A DNA stretch of 48,342 bases from Pseudomonadota bacterium (GCA_023435265.1 JAEYRZ010000093.1:1-48342), one strand, 5' to 3'; numbered from the stretch's first letter, positions 31,486 to 41,398 are shown. Notes: generated by a model not told the origin, from the letters alone. A program made the numbers and translations.

Positions 31486-32137
31486 CCCCGCCTCCCATGC
31501 AGCCGGACGGTTCGGGCGCCGGCATCTGCATCCGAATCCATTTGATGATCTTGTCCATTTCCGCGCCCACCTCGTGCAGGGCCCTTCCCCGGTGGCTGAC
31601 GCGGCTTTTCTCGGAAAGGCTCAATTCGGCGAAAGTCCGTTCGAGTTCGGGGTAGAAGAAGACCGGATCGAAGCCGAAGCCGTTTTGACCGCGCGGCTGG
31701 CGCGTGATTTCTCCCTCGCAGCGCCCCTCGTAGGTCAACGCCGCGCCGCTGGGGACGGCAATGGAGATGACGCATTCGAAGCGCGCCCGGCGGTTGGGCT
31801 GGTCGCCCAGTTCGTCGAGCAGTTTGCGCCAGCGTTGGGCATCGTCGGCCTGCGGACCGGCATAGCGCGCCGAGTGCACGCCGGGAGCGCCGTCCAGCGC
31901 CTCCACGACCAATCCGGAATCATCGGCCAACGCGGGCAGGCCGAGATAGCGGGCCGTCAAACTGGCTTTTTTATACGCATTTTCTTCAAAGGTGGCGCCA
32001 TCTTCTTCGATGTGCGGAATGGGGCCGAAGTCGTTCAGATTGCATATCTTGAGCGGGTGGTTTCTGAGCAGTTCGGTGATTTCGATGGTTTTGCCTTTAT
32101 TGCGGGTCGCCAGTACTAAAACCATTTTCGGTTCCAT
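31472..32137 (-). CDS. rdgB: RdgB/HAM1 non-canonical purine NTP pyrophosphatase
   Basis: This 221-residue enzyme starts at ATG 32137 with Shine-Dalgarno GAGGAG, then MVLVLATRNKGKTIEI. TRNKGK, LADDSGLVVEAL, GFGFDPVFF and SHRGRAL are the signature motifs of the family. It removes dITP, XTP and similar nucleotides from the pool. It overlaps the nitroreductase gene downstream. Confidence 0.93.
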   Translation of the reverse strand: MEPKMVLVLATRNKGKTIEITELLRNHPLKICNLNDFGPIPHIEEDGATFEENAYKKASLTARYLGLPALADDSGLVVEALDGAPGVHSARYAGPQADDAQRWRKLLDELGDQPNRRARFECVISIAVPSGAALTYEGRCEGEITRQPRGQNGFGFDPVFFYPELERTFAELSLSEKSRVSHRGRALHEVGAEMDKIIKWIRMQMPAPEPSGCMGGGDDDR

Positions 32138-32459
32138 GCGTCTCCTCATGAGCGGGAACGAACAAGCCCAATCATAAGGTAGACGATCGAATAATCAAGC
32201 CTTTCAAAACGATGGAACTGGCAGCTGAATCGTACCCTATACGGCAGGCCGAGGGCGATGTAAAGAAATAAATATGGAGGACGCTCGCGGCAGCCGGCGG
32301 GCCCGCATGGAACGCGCAGAACGTGCGCTGATCTCCATACGCATTCGGGAGCGGGATGAGGCCGCCGGCCGTACGGGCGGTCGGGGAGGCTTGCGTACCG
32401 CCGCTAAAATCGATATAGGGTCCGCAGGCGACGCAACTCCATCGGATGAGGCATCCAGT
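32138..32459. other. Divergent intergenic region rdgB / coaE
   Basis: These 322 bases contain no supported gene; an upstream reading frame in phase with coaE exists but has low family content. No clear promoter motif was identified by eye. Confidence 0.4.
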
Positions 32460-33071
32460 ATGCTGATCGTCGGACTTACCGGCGGCATTGCTTCCGGCAA
32501 ATCTACGGTGGCCGAACTGTTTCGGCAAGCCGGCGCCCGCGTGATCGATGCCGATCGTATCGCGCATCAGGTCATGGCGCCGGGAGGCAGCGCCTGGAAC
32601 GCTGTCGTGGAGGCCTTCGGAGAGAAGATCCTAGCCGCGGACAAGCGCATCGACCGGGAAAAACTTGGCGCGCTTGTCTTCGCGGACCCCCGCCTGCGCA
32701 AGCAACTGGAGCATATCGTCCATCCGCACGTCCATGCGGCGATCGAGGCCGAGGTCGCCCGCATTCGAATGCAGAATCCCCGGGCCCTGGTGGTGGAAGA
32801 TATCCCGCTGCTGCTCGAAACCGGCATGTCCCGCGATCTGGCTGAACTCATCGTCGTCTATGTCCCCGAATCCGTTCAGTTGGAGCGGCTGATGAAACGC
32901 GACCGCCTCGACCGCCAAGCCGCGCTGCAGCGCATCGGCGCTCAGATCCCGATGGAGGAGAAGAAAAAGCGGGCCACGCTGGTCATCGACAACAGCGGCT
33001 CTGCGGCGGAGACCCGCAAACAGTTCCGGCGCATCTTCCACCGTCTGGCCGAGCGCGCCGCAGGGGGCTAA
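32460..33071 (+). CDS. coaE: Dephospho-CoA kinase
   Basis: This 203-residue enzyme starts at ATG 32460, with MLIVGLTGGIASGKST giving the P-loop. Upstream reading adds 62 non-family residues and is rejected. RVIDADRIAHQVM, LEHIVHPHVH, PLLLETGM and the RLMKRDRLDRQAALQRI lid helix are diagnostic. It performs the last step of coenzyme A synthesis using ATP. The divergent rdgB gene lies 322 bases away, with no gene between. Confidence 0.94.
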   Translation: MLIVGLTGGIASGKSTVAELFRQAGARVIDADRIAHQVMAPGGSAWNAVVEAFGEKILAADKRIDREKLGALVFADPRLRKQLEHIVHPHVHAAIEAEVARIRMQNPRALVVEDIPLLLETGMSRDLAELIVVYVPESVQLERLMKRDRLDRQAALQRIGAQIPMEEKKKRATLVIDNSGSAAETRKQFRRIFHRLAERAAGG

Positions 33072-33159
33072 CATGCAATCCGGCCGCCGCGAACCCTCCT
33101 TTTACCCCTCCGGTTACCCTCCGGCGCTTGACAATCTTCGATTCGAAGGAACTTTCAAT

Positions 33160-33188
33160 TTGACAGGAAACGGGATTTGACTTAAAAG
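33160..33188 (+). promoter_or_regulatory. Possible sigma70 promoter for the HD-GYP gene
   Basis: TTGACA at 33160-33165, a 17-base spacer and TAAAAG at 33183-33188 lie about 72 bases before the ATG. The -35 is perfect; the -10 is weak. Confidence 0.4.
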
Positions 33189-33259
33189 ACTTCGAGGTAA
33201 TGCAAGATGTTTGAAGCTCAAGCGGTTCAAGCGCATATCGAAATCAGAGTGACAATAGA

Positions 33260-33928
33260 ATGGCTTCTCCCAACGTTCTAGAAACCCTTCGCCAGCCACT
33301 TCATTATCCAGCCACGAACACCCGGACGATGTTCATTATGGCGGCCGCCATGGGATTGAAGGATCCTTATACCCAGGCGCACGCCCAGCGGGTCTCCACC
33401 TATTCCCGGCGCCTGGCGCTGCGCCTCGGGCTCTCGCAAGGCGAGGCGGAACTGATCGCGCTGGGCGGTTTGCTGCACGATGTGGGCAAGCTGGCGCTGA
33501 GCGACCGCATCTTCAGCAACCAGAAGGCGGAACTCTCCAGCGAGTTGATCTGGGAAGTGAAAATTCACCCGGTGCTCGGGGCCGCGATGCTGAAGCGCCT
33601 CGATTGCCCCGCAACCATATGCGACGTCGCGCTTTGCCATCACGAGCGCATCGACGGCAGCGGTTACCCGTTCGGACTCAAGGGAGAAAGTATTCCTCTG
33701 AGCGCCCGGATCGTCAGCGTCGCCGATTGCTTCGACGCCATTACCACCGACCGGCCCTACCAGAAACGGCAAAGCTGCAACGAGGCTGTCATTGCGTTGA
33801 GTGAAATGGCCGGTCGCTGCTTGTCCGAAGGCCTGGTGGCGTTGTTCGTCGATGATATCCGCCGCAACGGAATGGTTCATGAGCATGCCGGCGGCCGGTC
33901 CGGCCTGGAAGCCAGCCTGCCCAACTGA
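33260..33928 (+). CDS. HD-GYP domain phosphohydrolase
   Basis: This 222-residue protein has HAQRVSTYSRRLALRLGL, the metal site LLHDVGK (residues 71-77) and the HHERIDGSGYPFGLKG motif of HD-GYP domains. RIVSVADCFDAITTDRPYQK completes it. HD-GYP proteins usually hydrolyse cyclic di-GMP or relate to signalling. No receiver domain is attached; the protein is a compact domain. Its Shine-Dalgarno is weak, and the 188-base leader contains a possible promoter. Confidence 0.88.
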   Translation: MASPNVLETLRQPLHYPATNTRTMFIMAAAMGLKDPYTQAHAQRVSTYSRRLALRLGLSQGEAELIALGGLLHDVGKLALSDRIFSNQKAELSSELIWEVKIHPVLGAAMLKRLDCPATICDVALCHHERIDGSGYPFGLKGESIPLSARIVSVADCFDAITTDRPYQKRQSCNEAVIALSEMAGRCLSEGLVALFVDDIRRNGMVHEHAGGRSGLEASLPN

Positions 33929-34394
33929 TCCAACTCCCGTATCCCGAAGCAGCACGCATATCTTGACGCACGCTCTATGGGTTTTTGGTTTTCTCCGTCC
34001 CCGTCAATCTTGACGGCGCCGCTTCATCCCGTTGTCCCTGCGGCGTGCTGTAAGGACGCCTTGGGACACGCGATCCGGCGCCTCGATCTTAAGCTATGTA
34101 CGGCGCCGTCGGTTTGAGGCTGTATACGAACTCATCGTTCCTGATGAAATCGTAAAAAGTGTTTTTAAAACACAGAGAACACAGAGGTCAGAGAGCCTTG
34201 ATCCCATCATCTCTGTGCGCTCTGCGTCCTCTGTGGTCATTCGGCCTTTTTTTGCGAATCCATCAATCTTAACTGACTCGAATTCGTTCCGAACCACTGA
34301 GTCTCAATCGCCGGTTTGACACCTCGAGCACAGTATAGTAAGGTTGCCTCGTTTATATAACGAACCGAAATTATTATTTAACCAGGAATTCACC
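33929..34394. other. 466-base gene-free region with the CACAGAG repeat
   Basis: Apart from the hairpin repeat at 34154-34265 I see no gene. The region to the right of the repeat holds the TrkA promoter or leader. TrkA has AGGA eight bases before its start. Confidence 0.5.
34154..34265. repeat. CACAGAG-type hairpin repeat, copy 2
   Basis: The sequence begins AAAAAGTGTTTTT and continues with CACAGAGAACACAGAGG, then CTCTGTGCGCTCTGCGTCC and TCTGTGG. The left and right arms can pair. The end CCTTTTTTTGCGAATCCATCA matches the end of copy 1 (CCTTTTCTGCAAGTCCATCA). Confidence 0.7.
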
Positions 34395-35759
34395 ATGAAA
34401 ATCGTGATCGTGGGCGCGGGTGAGGTGGGCTACCACATCGCCAGCCGCCTGGCGCTTGAAAACAAAGATGTTATCGTGGTGGATAAAAACTTGGATGCGA
34501 TCCGGCGGGTCGCCGACGCCAGCGACGTCAGGACGCTGGTCGGATCGGGCAGCAGTCCGTCGGTGCTGGAAGAGGCCGGCATCCGTGAGGCCGAGGTGCT
34601 GCTGGCGGTGACCAACAGCGACGAAACCAACCTGGTCGCCTGCCTGATGGCGAATATGCTTTCCCCGGCCACCAAGAAGCTGGCCCGCATTCGAGGCGCC
34701 GACTTCGATCCGTATCATCGGGCCTTCCGCGAAAACCCGCCGCATATCGATACGGTCATCAATCCCGAAATCGAGGTCGTCAAAACGATCGAGAGTTTGA
34801 TGCGCGTGCCCGGGGCGGTGGATGTCGGCTCCTTTGCCGACGGCAGAATCAAATTCGTCGGCATCTACCTGGAAGAGAAGGCACGCTTGGCAGGCGCCCG
34901 GCTCTCCGAACTGCCCGGCCTCCTCGGCGACCGACGCCCCTTGATCGCCGCGGTTGTCAGGGAAGAAGAACTGATTATCCCCACCGGCAAGGACCGCCTG
35001 CTGCCCGGCGATCTGATCTACTTCATCAGCGAAGATAAAGCGCTTGCGGACACACTGTCGGTTTTCGACAAACATGCCAAGCCCGTGCATCGCGTCCTGG
35101 TGATCGGCGGCGGGCGCATCGGAATGCGCCTCGCCCTTTCGCTCGAGCGGCGCGGGATCTATTGCAAGATCATCGAAAAGAGGGCCGAACGCTGCAAGTT
35201 GCTGGCGGAACGCCTGGACAAGGCGGTCGTGCTGCACGGAGACGGATCGGATCAGAACCTGCTCAGCGAGGAAAACATCAGCGATATCGACGTGGTCGTA
35301 ACGCTCACCAACGACGAGGAGACCAACATCCTGGCCTCGCTTCTGGCCACGCGCCTGGGCGCCGGCAAGGCGATCACCAAAATCAGCAAGTTCAGCTATT
35401 TCCCCCTGATGACGGCCATCGGCATCGAGCAGGTGGTCAGCCCCCGGCTTTCGGCCATCAATACGATTCTGCAGCATATCCGGCGCGGCAAAGTGCTTTC
35501 GGCGATTTCGCTCAAGGGCGAGCAGGCCGAAGCCCTGGAAGCCGAAGCCCTGGAGACGTCCGACATCGTTTCCAAACCTCTGAAGCGCATCGCCTTTCCC
35601 AAGGGCGCGATCGTCGCCGGCATCATCCGCAAAGATAAAATCATCATTCCGACAGGCGACAGCATCATCGAACCAGAGGACCGCATCATCATTTTCGCCC
35701 ATCGCAAGGCCATCAGCGGAATCGAAAAAATTCTGGCGGTCAAGCTGGAGTACTTTTAA
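34395..35759 (+). CDS. trkA: Trk potassium uptake system protein TrkA
   Basis: This 454-residue protein starts at ATG 34395 (MKIVIVGAGEVGYHIASRLA). Two RCK_N (NAD-binding) domains (residues 1-130 and 230-350) each have a GxGxxG-type loop (VGAGEVG, IGGGRIG), alternating with RCK_C domains (about 140-225 and 370-450). It gates TrkH potassium entry in response to nucleotides. It is adjacent to trkH with overlapping stop and start (TAATG), so the pair forms an operon. Confidence 0.93.
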   Translation: MKIVIVGAGEVGYHIASRLALENKDVIVVDKNLDAIRRVADASDVRTLVGSGSSPSVLEEAGIREAEVLLAVTNSDETNLVACLMANMLSPATKKLARIRGADFDPYHRAFRENPPHIDTVINPEIEVVKTIESLMRVPGAVDVGSFADGRIKFVGIYLEEKARLAGARLSELPGLLGDRRPLIAAVVREEELIIPTGKDRLLPGDLIYFISEDKALADTLSVFDKHAKPVHRVLVIGGGRIGMRLALSLERRGIYCKIIEKRAERCKLLAERLDKAVVLHGDGSDQNLLSEENISDIDVVVTLTNDEETNILASLLATRLGAGKAITKISKFSYFPLMTAIGIEQVVSPRLSAINTILQHIRRGKVLSAISLKGEQAEALEAEALETSDIVSKPLKRIAFPKGAIVAGIIRKDKIIIPTGDSIIEPEDRIIIFAHRKAISGIEKILAVKLEYF

Positions 35760-37207
35760 TGCGCTGGCGCTACATCGCCTATGTGGTCGGGAGCCTGGTC
35801 CTGTTTCTGGGACTGTCCAAAATCATCCCCCTGGGATTCGGGTTGTATTATGGGGATGGCAGCGTCCGGCCGCTGCTGCTTTCCATGGCGGTCAGCAGCC
35901 TGTGCGGCGGGCTTTTCTTCTTCCTGTTTCGCGGGCATCGCACCGCCTCGATCAGCCAGCGCGAGGGAATGGCCATCGTGGCGCTCGGATGGAGCGCCGT
36001 GGCCGTGTTCGGCGCTCTGCCGTTCTATCTGAGCGGCGCTGAGTGGAGTTTCGTGAACGCGCTGTTTGAATCGATGAGCGGCTTTACCACCACCGGCGCC
36101 TCCATCCTGAGCGATGTCGAAGTACTGCCTCGTGGACTGCTGATGTGGCGCAGCTTTATTCAATGGCTCGGCGGCATGGGCATCATCGTACTCTCGATCG
36201 CCATTCTTCCCTTCCTGGGCGTCGGCGGCATGCAGCTTTACAAGGCCGAAGTCCCCAGTCCGGTACCGGATAAACTGAAGCCGCGCATCCGCGACACGGC
36301 CATGGTCCTGTGGAAAGTCTACGCCCTGTTTTCGATTGCCCAGATCCTGTTGCTGATGATCGGCGGAATGACTTTCTTCGACGCTGTCTGTCATGCCTTC
36401 ACCACCATGCCCACCGGCGGCTTTTCGAATTGGAATGCCTCCGTGGCGCAAATGAACAGCACTTACATCGACATTGTATTCATTCTCTTCATGCTGCTCG
36501 CCGGAATCAATTTTTCTTTGCATTATCAATTTCTGCGGGGCCGCCCACTGGTTTTCTGGAAGGACGCCGAGTGCCGCTTTTTCCTGCTGACCGTGGCGCT
36601 GCTGGTCGTGCTGGTCGCCTTCGATCTCTGGGGGACGGTATACGCCACGCTTGCGGACGCCCTGCGCTACGGCGCTTTTCAGGTCGTCTCGATCGTCACC
36701 ACCACCGGCTACGCCACCGCCGATTATGAAAGGTGGCCGGCCATGGCCCAGGTCATTCTGCTCTTGTGCATGTTCGTGGGGGCTTCTGCGGGGTCCACCG
36801 GCGGCGGCATGAAGTGCCTGCGCGTGATGCTGTGCTTCAAATACTGCTATCGCGAACTCTTTTCCCTGGTGCATCCCAGAGCGGTGACGGCCATCAAGAT
36901 CAGCGGCCATACGGTTTCCGAAGACGTCATGCGCAGCGTACTCGGCTTTCTGGCGCTTTATACGGGCATTTTCATGGTCTGCGCGGTCCTGCTGGCCGGC
37001 ATGGGCGCCGATTTCGTCACCGCCTTCACTGCGGTTGCGGCCGCCCTGGGCAATATCGGTCCCGGATTCGGTACTGTCGGACCCATGGAGAATTACGCAG
37101 CGATTCCGCTGATGGGGAAGTGGCTGCTGATCTGGTGTATGCTTCTGGGGCGCCTCGAGATTTTCACCGTGCTGATTCTATTGGTGCCGGAGTTCTGGCG
37201 CCGCTGA
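35759..37207 (+). CDS. trkH: Trk potassium uptake transporter TrkH
   Basis: This 482-residue membrane protein has the four pore-loop-type segments of K+ transporters: FESMSGFTTTGASIL, HAFTTMPTGGFSNW, VVSIVTTTGYATADYE and TAVAAALGNIGPGFG. The start shares the last A of trkA's stop codon. It is the ion-conducting subunit, regulated by TrkA. Confidence 0.93.
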   Translation: MRWRYIAYVVGSLVLFLGLSKIIPLGFGLYYGDGSVRPLLLSMAVSSLCGGLFFFLFRGHRTASISQREGMAIVALGWSAVAVFGALPFYLSGAEWSFVNALFESMSGFTTTGASILSDVEVLPRGLLMWRSFIQWLGGMGIIVLSIAILPFLGVGGMQLYKAEVPSPVPDKLKPRIRDTAMVLWKVYALFSIAQILLLMIGGMTFFDAVCHAFTTMPTGGFSNWNASVAQMNSTYIDIVFILFMLLAGINFSLHYQFLRGRPLVFWKDAECRFFLLTVALLVVLVAFDLWGTVYATLADALRYGAFQVVSIVTTTGYATADYERWPAMAQVILLLCMFVGASAGSTGGGMKCLRVMLCFKYCYRELFSLVHPRAVTAIKISGHTVSEDVMRSVLGFLALYTGIFMVCAVLLAGMGADFVTAFTAVAAALGNIGPGFGTVGPMENYAAIPLMGKWLLIWCMLLGRLEIFTVLILLVPEFWRR

Positions 37208-37225
37208 TTCCCGCAAAATCTGTCG

Positions 37226-38074
37226 TCAAAGGTCGATCCGGACATTGTCGATCAGTCGCGTGCAGCCGAGCTTGACCGCCACGGCGATCAGTACGGCGCC
37301 CGCCACGTTTTCCACATCGGTCAGGCTGTGCGCGTCGACCACCGCGACATAGTCGACCTGCGCGCCGCGCATCGCGGAAAGGCGCTCCGTGATCCGCCTG
37401 ATGACGGCCCGGGCGTCTCGTTCGCCGGCGGCCACGGCCGCCTGCGCGTCGCGCAGGGCAGCGTATATCCCAGGTGCATCGGCGCGCTGTCGCGGAGTGA
37501 GATAGGTGTTGCGCGAACTCATCGCCAGTCCGTCGGATTCGCGCACGGTGGGGCATACCCGGATCTCGACATCGAAGTCCAGGTCGCGCACCATCCTGGA
37601 CACCACGGCAGCCTGCTGAGCATCTTTCTGTCCGAAATACGCCCGGTGGGGTGCGGCGATATGAAACAGCTTGCCTACCACGGTGGCGACGCCCTTGAAG
37701 TGCAGGGGTCGGGAGCGGCCGCACAGGTTCCGGGTCATCGGGCCTTCGACGGCCACGTATGTGGTGTAGCCGTCCGGGTACATCTCCCCAACGGCCGGGA
37801 AAAAGGCGATGTCGACCTTTTCGGAGGCCAGCAGGCGAAGATCGTGTTCCGGATCGCGCGGATAGCGCAGGAGATCCTCGTTCGGACCGAACTGCGTCGG
37901 GTTGACGAAAACGCTGACCACCACCAGATCGTTTTCGCTGCGCGCCCGGCGGATCAGGGATAGATGGCCGGCATGCAGCAAACCCATTGTGGGGACCAAT
38001 CCGATGCTGCGCCCGCCTCGCCGCGCCGAGCGGACCGCCGATGCCAGGGTCTCCTTGTCGTGGATGGTATCCAT
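37226..38074 (-). CDS. panC: Pantothenate synthetase
   Basis: This 282-residue enzyme starts at ATG 38074 behind the strong Shine-Dalgarno AGGAGGAA; further upstream codons are not supported. PTMGLLHAGHLSLI is the HIGH-like nucleotidyl-transferase motif; FVNPTQFGPNEDL, YFGQKDAQQ and MSSRNTYLTPRQR complete the active site. It condenses pantoate and beta-alanine with ATP. It is convergent with trkH, with only 18 bases between the stops. Confidence 0.94.
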   Translation of the reverse strand: MDTIHDKETLASAVRSARRGGRSIGLVPTMGLLHAGHLSLIRRARSENDLVVVSVFVNPTQFGPNEDLLRYPRDPEHDLRLLASEKVDIAFFPAVGEMYPDGYTTYVAVEGPMTRNLCGRSRPLHFKGVATVVGKLFHIAAPHRAYFGQKDAQQAAVVSRMVRDLDFDVEIRVCPTVRESDGLAMSSRNTYLTPRQRADAPGIYAALRDAQAAVAAGERDARAVIRRITERLSAMRGAQVDYVAVVDAHSLTDVENVAGAVLIAVAVKLGCTRLIDNVRIDL

Positions 38075-38377
38075 CTGCGTTCCTCCTGTCGGCCGCAAAA
38101 TCCGGAAATTCGATTGGTCGTTCGCGCCGACCGCAGGCCGATTCGATGAGGAAGTGACCCTATAAAATGAATTCATGCCCGTCAAGCGGGACGGGTCCGA
38201 TGGGGTCTTTCCTGGTCCGCCAGGCTCGTGAAAACGCCGGAAACAAAGTATTCCCCGGGCCCGCCTGCGGCTGTCCGGTATCTTTTCATCGCCGGGAAGT
38301 GATGTTATATATCATCAGAATTCAATAAATGCCGGCGGCGGGCGGATCCTGCGCCGGCCGGACGGAGCGCGGCGGCT
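38075..38377. other. Divergent intergenic region panC / receiver-PEP-binding gene
   Basis: These 303 bases have no supported gene. GGAG lies 13 bases before the ATG at 38378. A promoter was not identified with confidence. Confidence 0.4.
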
Positions 38378-41356
38378 ATGAAGCTGGCCATCGATCCATT
38401 CAGTACCGAGTTCGATACCCGGTTCAAGTTGTTCCATGAACTTATGAACCGCAAAGTCCGGGACATCCTTCTGGTATCGACGCCCTACGATGCCTGGATT
38501 CTCGAAGAGGATTGCCGGCTTTCCGAACGCATTATCACCGAATACCGCGGTCTGAACCTGAGCAAACCGCCGCGTCTGACCTGGGTGCGTTCCGCGGAAG
38601 AGGCCCTCGGCGCCCTCGAACGTAAATCGTTCGACCTGGTATTGACCATGGCGTACCTCTCCGACATGCATCCCGGCGAGCTGGGGCGCAAGATCAAAGC
38701 CAAGGCTCCGGATCTGCCGGTAGTGCTCCTGTCGCATGTGATAATGGCCGAAGACGAATGGACAACGCCTTTCCCGGGCATCGACCGGCATTATATCTGG
38801 TCGGGCAGCTCCGACATCCTGGTCGCCCTGATCAAGAGCGCCGAAGACCGCATGAACGTGGAGCGCGATACGCGTGCGGCCGGCATCCGCGTCATCCTGG
38901 TGGTGCAGAATTCGCCGCTTTTTCTTTCTTCTCTGCTGCCTATTCTCTACAGTGAAGTGGTGACCCAAACGCAGGCGCTGATCGAAAACGGCCTGAACGA
39001 AGAACACCGCCTCCTGACCATGCGGGCGCGTCCCAAGATCTTGATCGCAGGAAGCTATGAAGAGGCGCTGATGCTGTTCAGGCGCTACGAACCGTACATC
39101 CTGGGCGTCATTTCCAATGCACGCATACGGCGCGGCGGGCAGGTCGACCGCGTCGCCGCCTACGATCTGCTGAGCCAGGTCAAGCAGGAGCATTTCGACA
39201 TTCCCCTGCTGCTCACCGGCCTTCCGGAAGACCAGATGGCCGCCGATCGCATCGGCGCCGCCCTGGTGGACAAATCTTCACCGTTTTTGCGCACCCGGGT
39301 CCGTACGTTCTTCAAGGAGCAGCTTGGCTTCGGCGAATTTATCTTCCGCCTGCCGGAGGGCACGCCGGTTCATCGCGCCGGCAGCCTGCGGGCGCTGGCC
39401 GAAGGAATTCTGGCCATCCCGGAAGATTCATTCCGGCTGCACTGCCAGCGCAACGATTTTTCACGCTGGCTCTTCGCGCGCACAGAAATCGTACTGGCCT
39501 CCAAGGTGCGGCCGCTGAGCGGGCAGGATTTTCCGGACCTGGCCAGCCATCGACGCTATCTGGCTGAAATGATTCTGACCCGGCACAGGCGGCGGCACGT
39601 CGGAGTGGTGGCCAATTTCGACCCTGCGGATTTCGATCCGGCCACCGAGTTTTCGAAGATCGGCAACGGTTCGCTGGGCGGCAAGGCACGTGGGCTGGCC
39701 TTCGCCGGTTCGCTGCTGCGGCACAACCCCCAGGTGCACCAGGCCTTCGAAAAGACCCGCATCCGCATCCCGCAGACGCTGGTGATCACCACCGAAGGCT
39801 TCGACCGCTTCGTGGAAGACAACGCCCTGGCCGCGCTGGCGACGAGCGATCTGAGCGACGAGGAAATCGCCGAAAAATTTCTGGCGGGCACGGTTTCCGA
39901 GGCGCTGCAGGATGCCCTGGCGGCTTTTCTGCGGCAAACGCGATACCCCCTGGCCGTGCGCTCCTCCAGCCTGCTCGAAGACGCCCAGCTGCATGCCTAC
40001 GCCGGCCTGTACCGGACGTACATGCTGCCCAACGACAATCCCGATTTCGACCAGCGCCTCGCCCACCTGCTGCAGGCGGTCAAGCTGGTGTATGCTTCCA
40101 CCTATTTTCAAGGCCCGCGGGCCTATGCCAAGCGCGTCGGACATCGAACCGAAGAAGAAAAAATGGCGGTGGTCATCCAGCAGCTGGTCGGCAGCCGGTA
40201 TGGAGAATTCTTCTACCCCGCGATTTCGGGTGTCGCCCAGTCCTACAATTATTATCCGCAGTCGCGGATCAAGCCCGAGGACGGCATCGCGACCATTGCG
40301 CTGGGGCTGGGCCGGCTGGTGGTCTCGGGCGAGCGCTCCCTGCGCTTTTGCCCCAAATACCCGCAGGTGCTGCCGCAGCGCGCCACGGTGGACGATCTTC
40401 TGGCCTTCGCCCAGCGCGTCTTTTACGCCCTGCGGCTCGAGCACTGGCCGCAGTTGACCTTCGATGAAGGAGCCACCCTGGTGCGGCGCGAGGTCAGCGC
40501 CGCGGCCGACGAGTCCCCGGTGGCATTCTTGAGCAGCACGTATGTGCCCGAAGAGCATCGCATCCGCGACACCATTCGGGTGCCGGGCGTGCGCGTACTG
40601 ACCTTCGCCGCCGTTTTGAAGTATGAACTGTTTCCCCTGGCCGGGATTCTGCGGGAGATGCTCGGATTGTGCGCGGAAGGCATGGGCCGGCCGGTGGAAA
40701 TCGAGTTTACGCTGAATTTCGACGCCGATCAGCGCGCGGCCGAATTTTTCCTTCTGCAGGTCAGGCCCATGACTGCCCGCGAAGCATCGGTGCAGGTCAA
40801 CATCCACGAGGCGGAAATCCGGCGCGCGATTTGCTTCTCGCAAAATGCCGTCGGGAATACAGCCGACTGCAGCGTGACCGACATCATCTACGTCAAACCC
40901 GATGTCTTCGAAGCCGGCCGGACCCGCCTGGTGGCCCGTCAGGTGTCCGAGTTCAACCGCCTCCTGGAGCAGGCCGGCCGCAAGTACATGCTGATCGGTC
41001 CGGGGCGCTGGGGCTCCGAAGATCCCTGGCTGGGCATTCCGGTGCAGTGGGCCGACATATCCGGGGTGGGCGCAATCGTCGAAACCATGTCCGACGAATT
41101 GAAGGCCGAACCGTCGCAGGGCTCGCACTTCTTCCACAACCTGGCGTCGCTGGAGATCAGTTATCTTTGCGTGACCGATGCGGCGCCCGACCGTATCGAT
41201 TGGCAGTGGCTGACATCGCAGCCGGTCACCCGCCAGGCATCCCACATCGCCCACGTGCAGCTGAGTTCGCCGCTGATGCTCAAAGTGGACGGACGAACGT
41301 CGCGCGCCGTCCTGGTGCGCAACGGATCGGCTTTGCGCGAATGCGGCCGGCGTTGA
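38378..41356 (+). CDS. Receiver-like plus PEP/pyruvate-binding domain protein (PEP synthase-like, no catalytic swivelling domain)
   Basis: In this 992-residue protein, residues about 25-150 and 190-315 look like two response-receiver-type alpha/beta domains (RDILLVSTPYDAWILEEDCR, then DLVLTMAYLSDMHPGELG). Residues about 425-800 resemble the ATP-grasp PEP/pyruvate-binding domain of PEP synthase and PPDK. They contain GNGSLGGKARGLAFAGSLL, PLAVRSSSLLEDAQLHAYAG and FFLLQVRPMT. A conserved tail includes GPGRWGSEDPWLGIPV. I see no phosphohistidine swivelling domain (GGxTSHAA) and no PEP-binding TIM barrel, so it cannot make PEP by itself. It may use ATP to phosphorylate another target, or sense phosphate metabolites. 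Such fusions are known in Desulfobacterota and Bacteroidota, without assigned function. Confidence 0.8.
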   Translation: MKLAIDPFSTEFDTRFKLFHELMNRKVRDILLVSTPYDAWILEEDCRLSERIITEYRGLNLSKPPRLTWVRSAEEALGALERKSFDLVLTMAYLSDMHPGELGRKIKAKAPDLPVVLLSHVIMAEDEWTTPFPGIDRHYIWSGSSDILVALIKSAEDRMNVERDTRAAGIRVILVVQNSPLFLSSLLPILYSEVVTQTQALIENGLNEEHRLLTMRARPKILIAGSYEEALMLFRRYEPYILGVISNARIRRGGQVDRVAAYDLLSQVKQEHFDIPLLLTGLPEDQMAADRIGAALVDKSSPFLRTRVRTFFKEQLGFGEFIFRLPEGTPVHRAGSLRALAEGILAIPEDSFRLHCQRNDFSRWLFARTEIVLASKVRPLSGQDFPDLASHRRYLAEMILTRHRRRHVGVVANFDPADFDPATEFSKIGNGSLGGKARGLAFAGSLLRHNPQVHQAFEKTRIRIPQTLVITTEGFDRFVEDNALAALATSDLSDEEIAEKFLAGTVSEALQDALAAFLRQTRYPLAVRSSSLLEDAQLHAYAGLYRTYMLPNDNPDFDQRLAHLLQAVKLVYASTYFQGPRAYAKRVGHRTEEEKMAVVIQQLVGSRYGEFFYPAISGVAQSYNYYPQSRIKPEDGIATIALGLGRLVVSGERSLRFCPKYPQVLPQRATVDDLLAFAQRVFYALRLEHWPQLTFDEGATLVRREVSAAADESPVAFLSSTYVPEEHRIRDTIRVPGVRVLTFAAVLKYELFPLAGILREMLGLCAEGMGRPVEIEFTLNFDADQRAAEFFLLQVRPMTAREASVQVNIHEAEIRRAICFSQNAVGNTADCSVTDIIYVKPDVFEAGRTRLVARQVSEFNRLLEQAGRKYMLIGPGRWGSEDPWLGIPVQWADISGVGAIVETMSDELKAEPSQGSHFFHNLASLEISYLCVTDAAPDRIDWQWLTSQPVTRQASHIAHVQLSSPLMLKVDGRTSRAVLVRNGSALRECGRR

Positions 41357-41398
41357 GGCGGAAGCGTTCGGCGCGCGAGCGATGATTCGGGAAAGATT

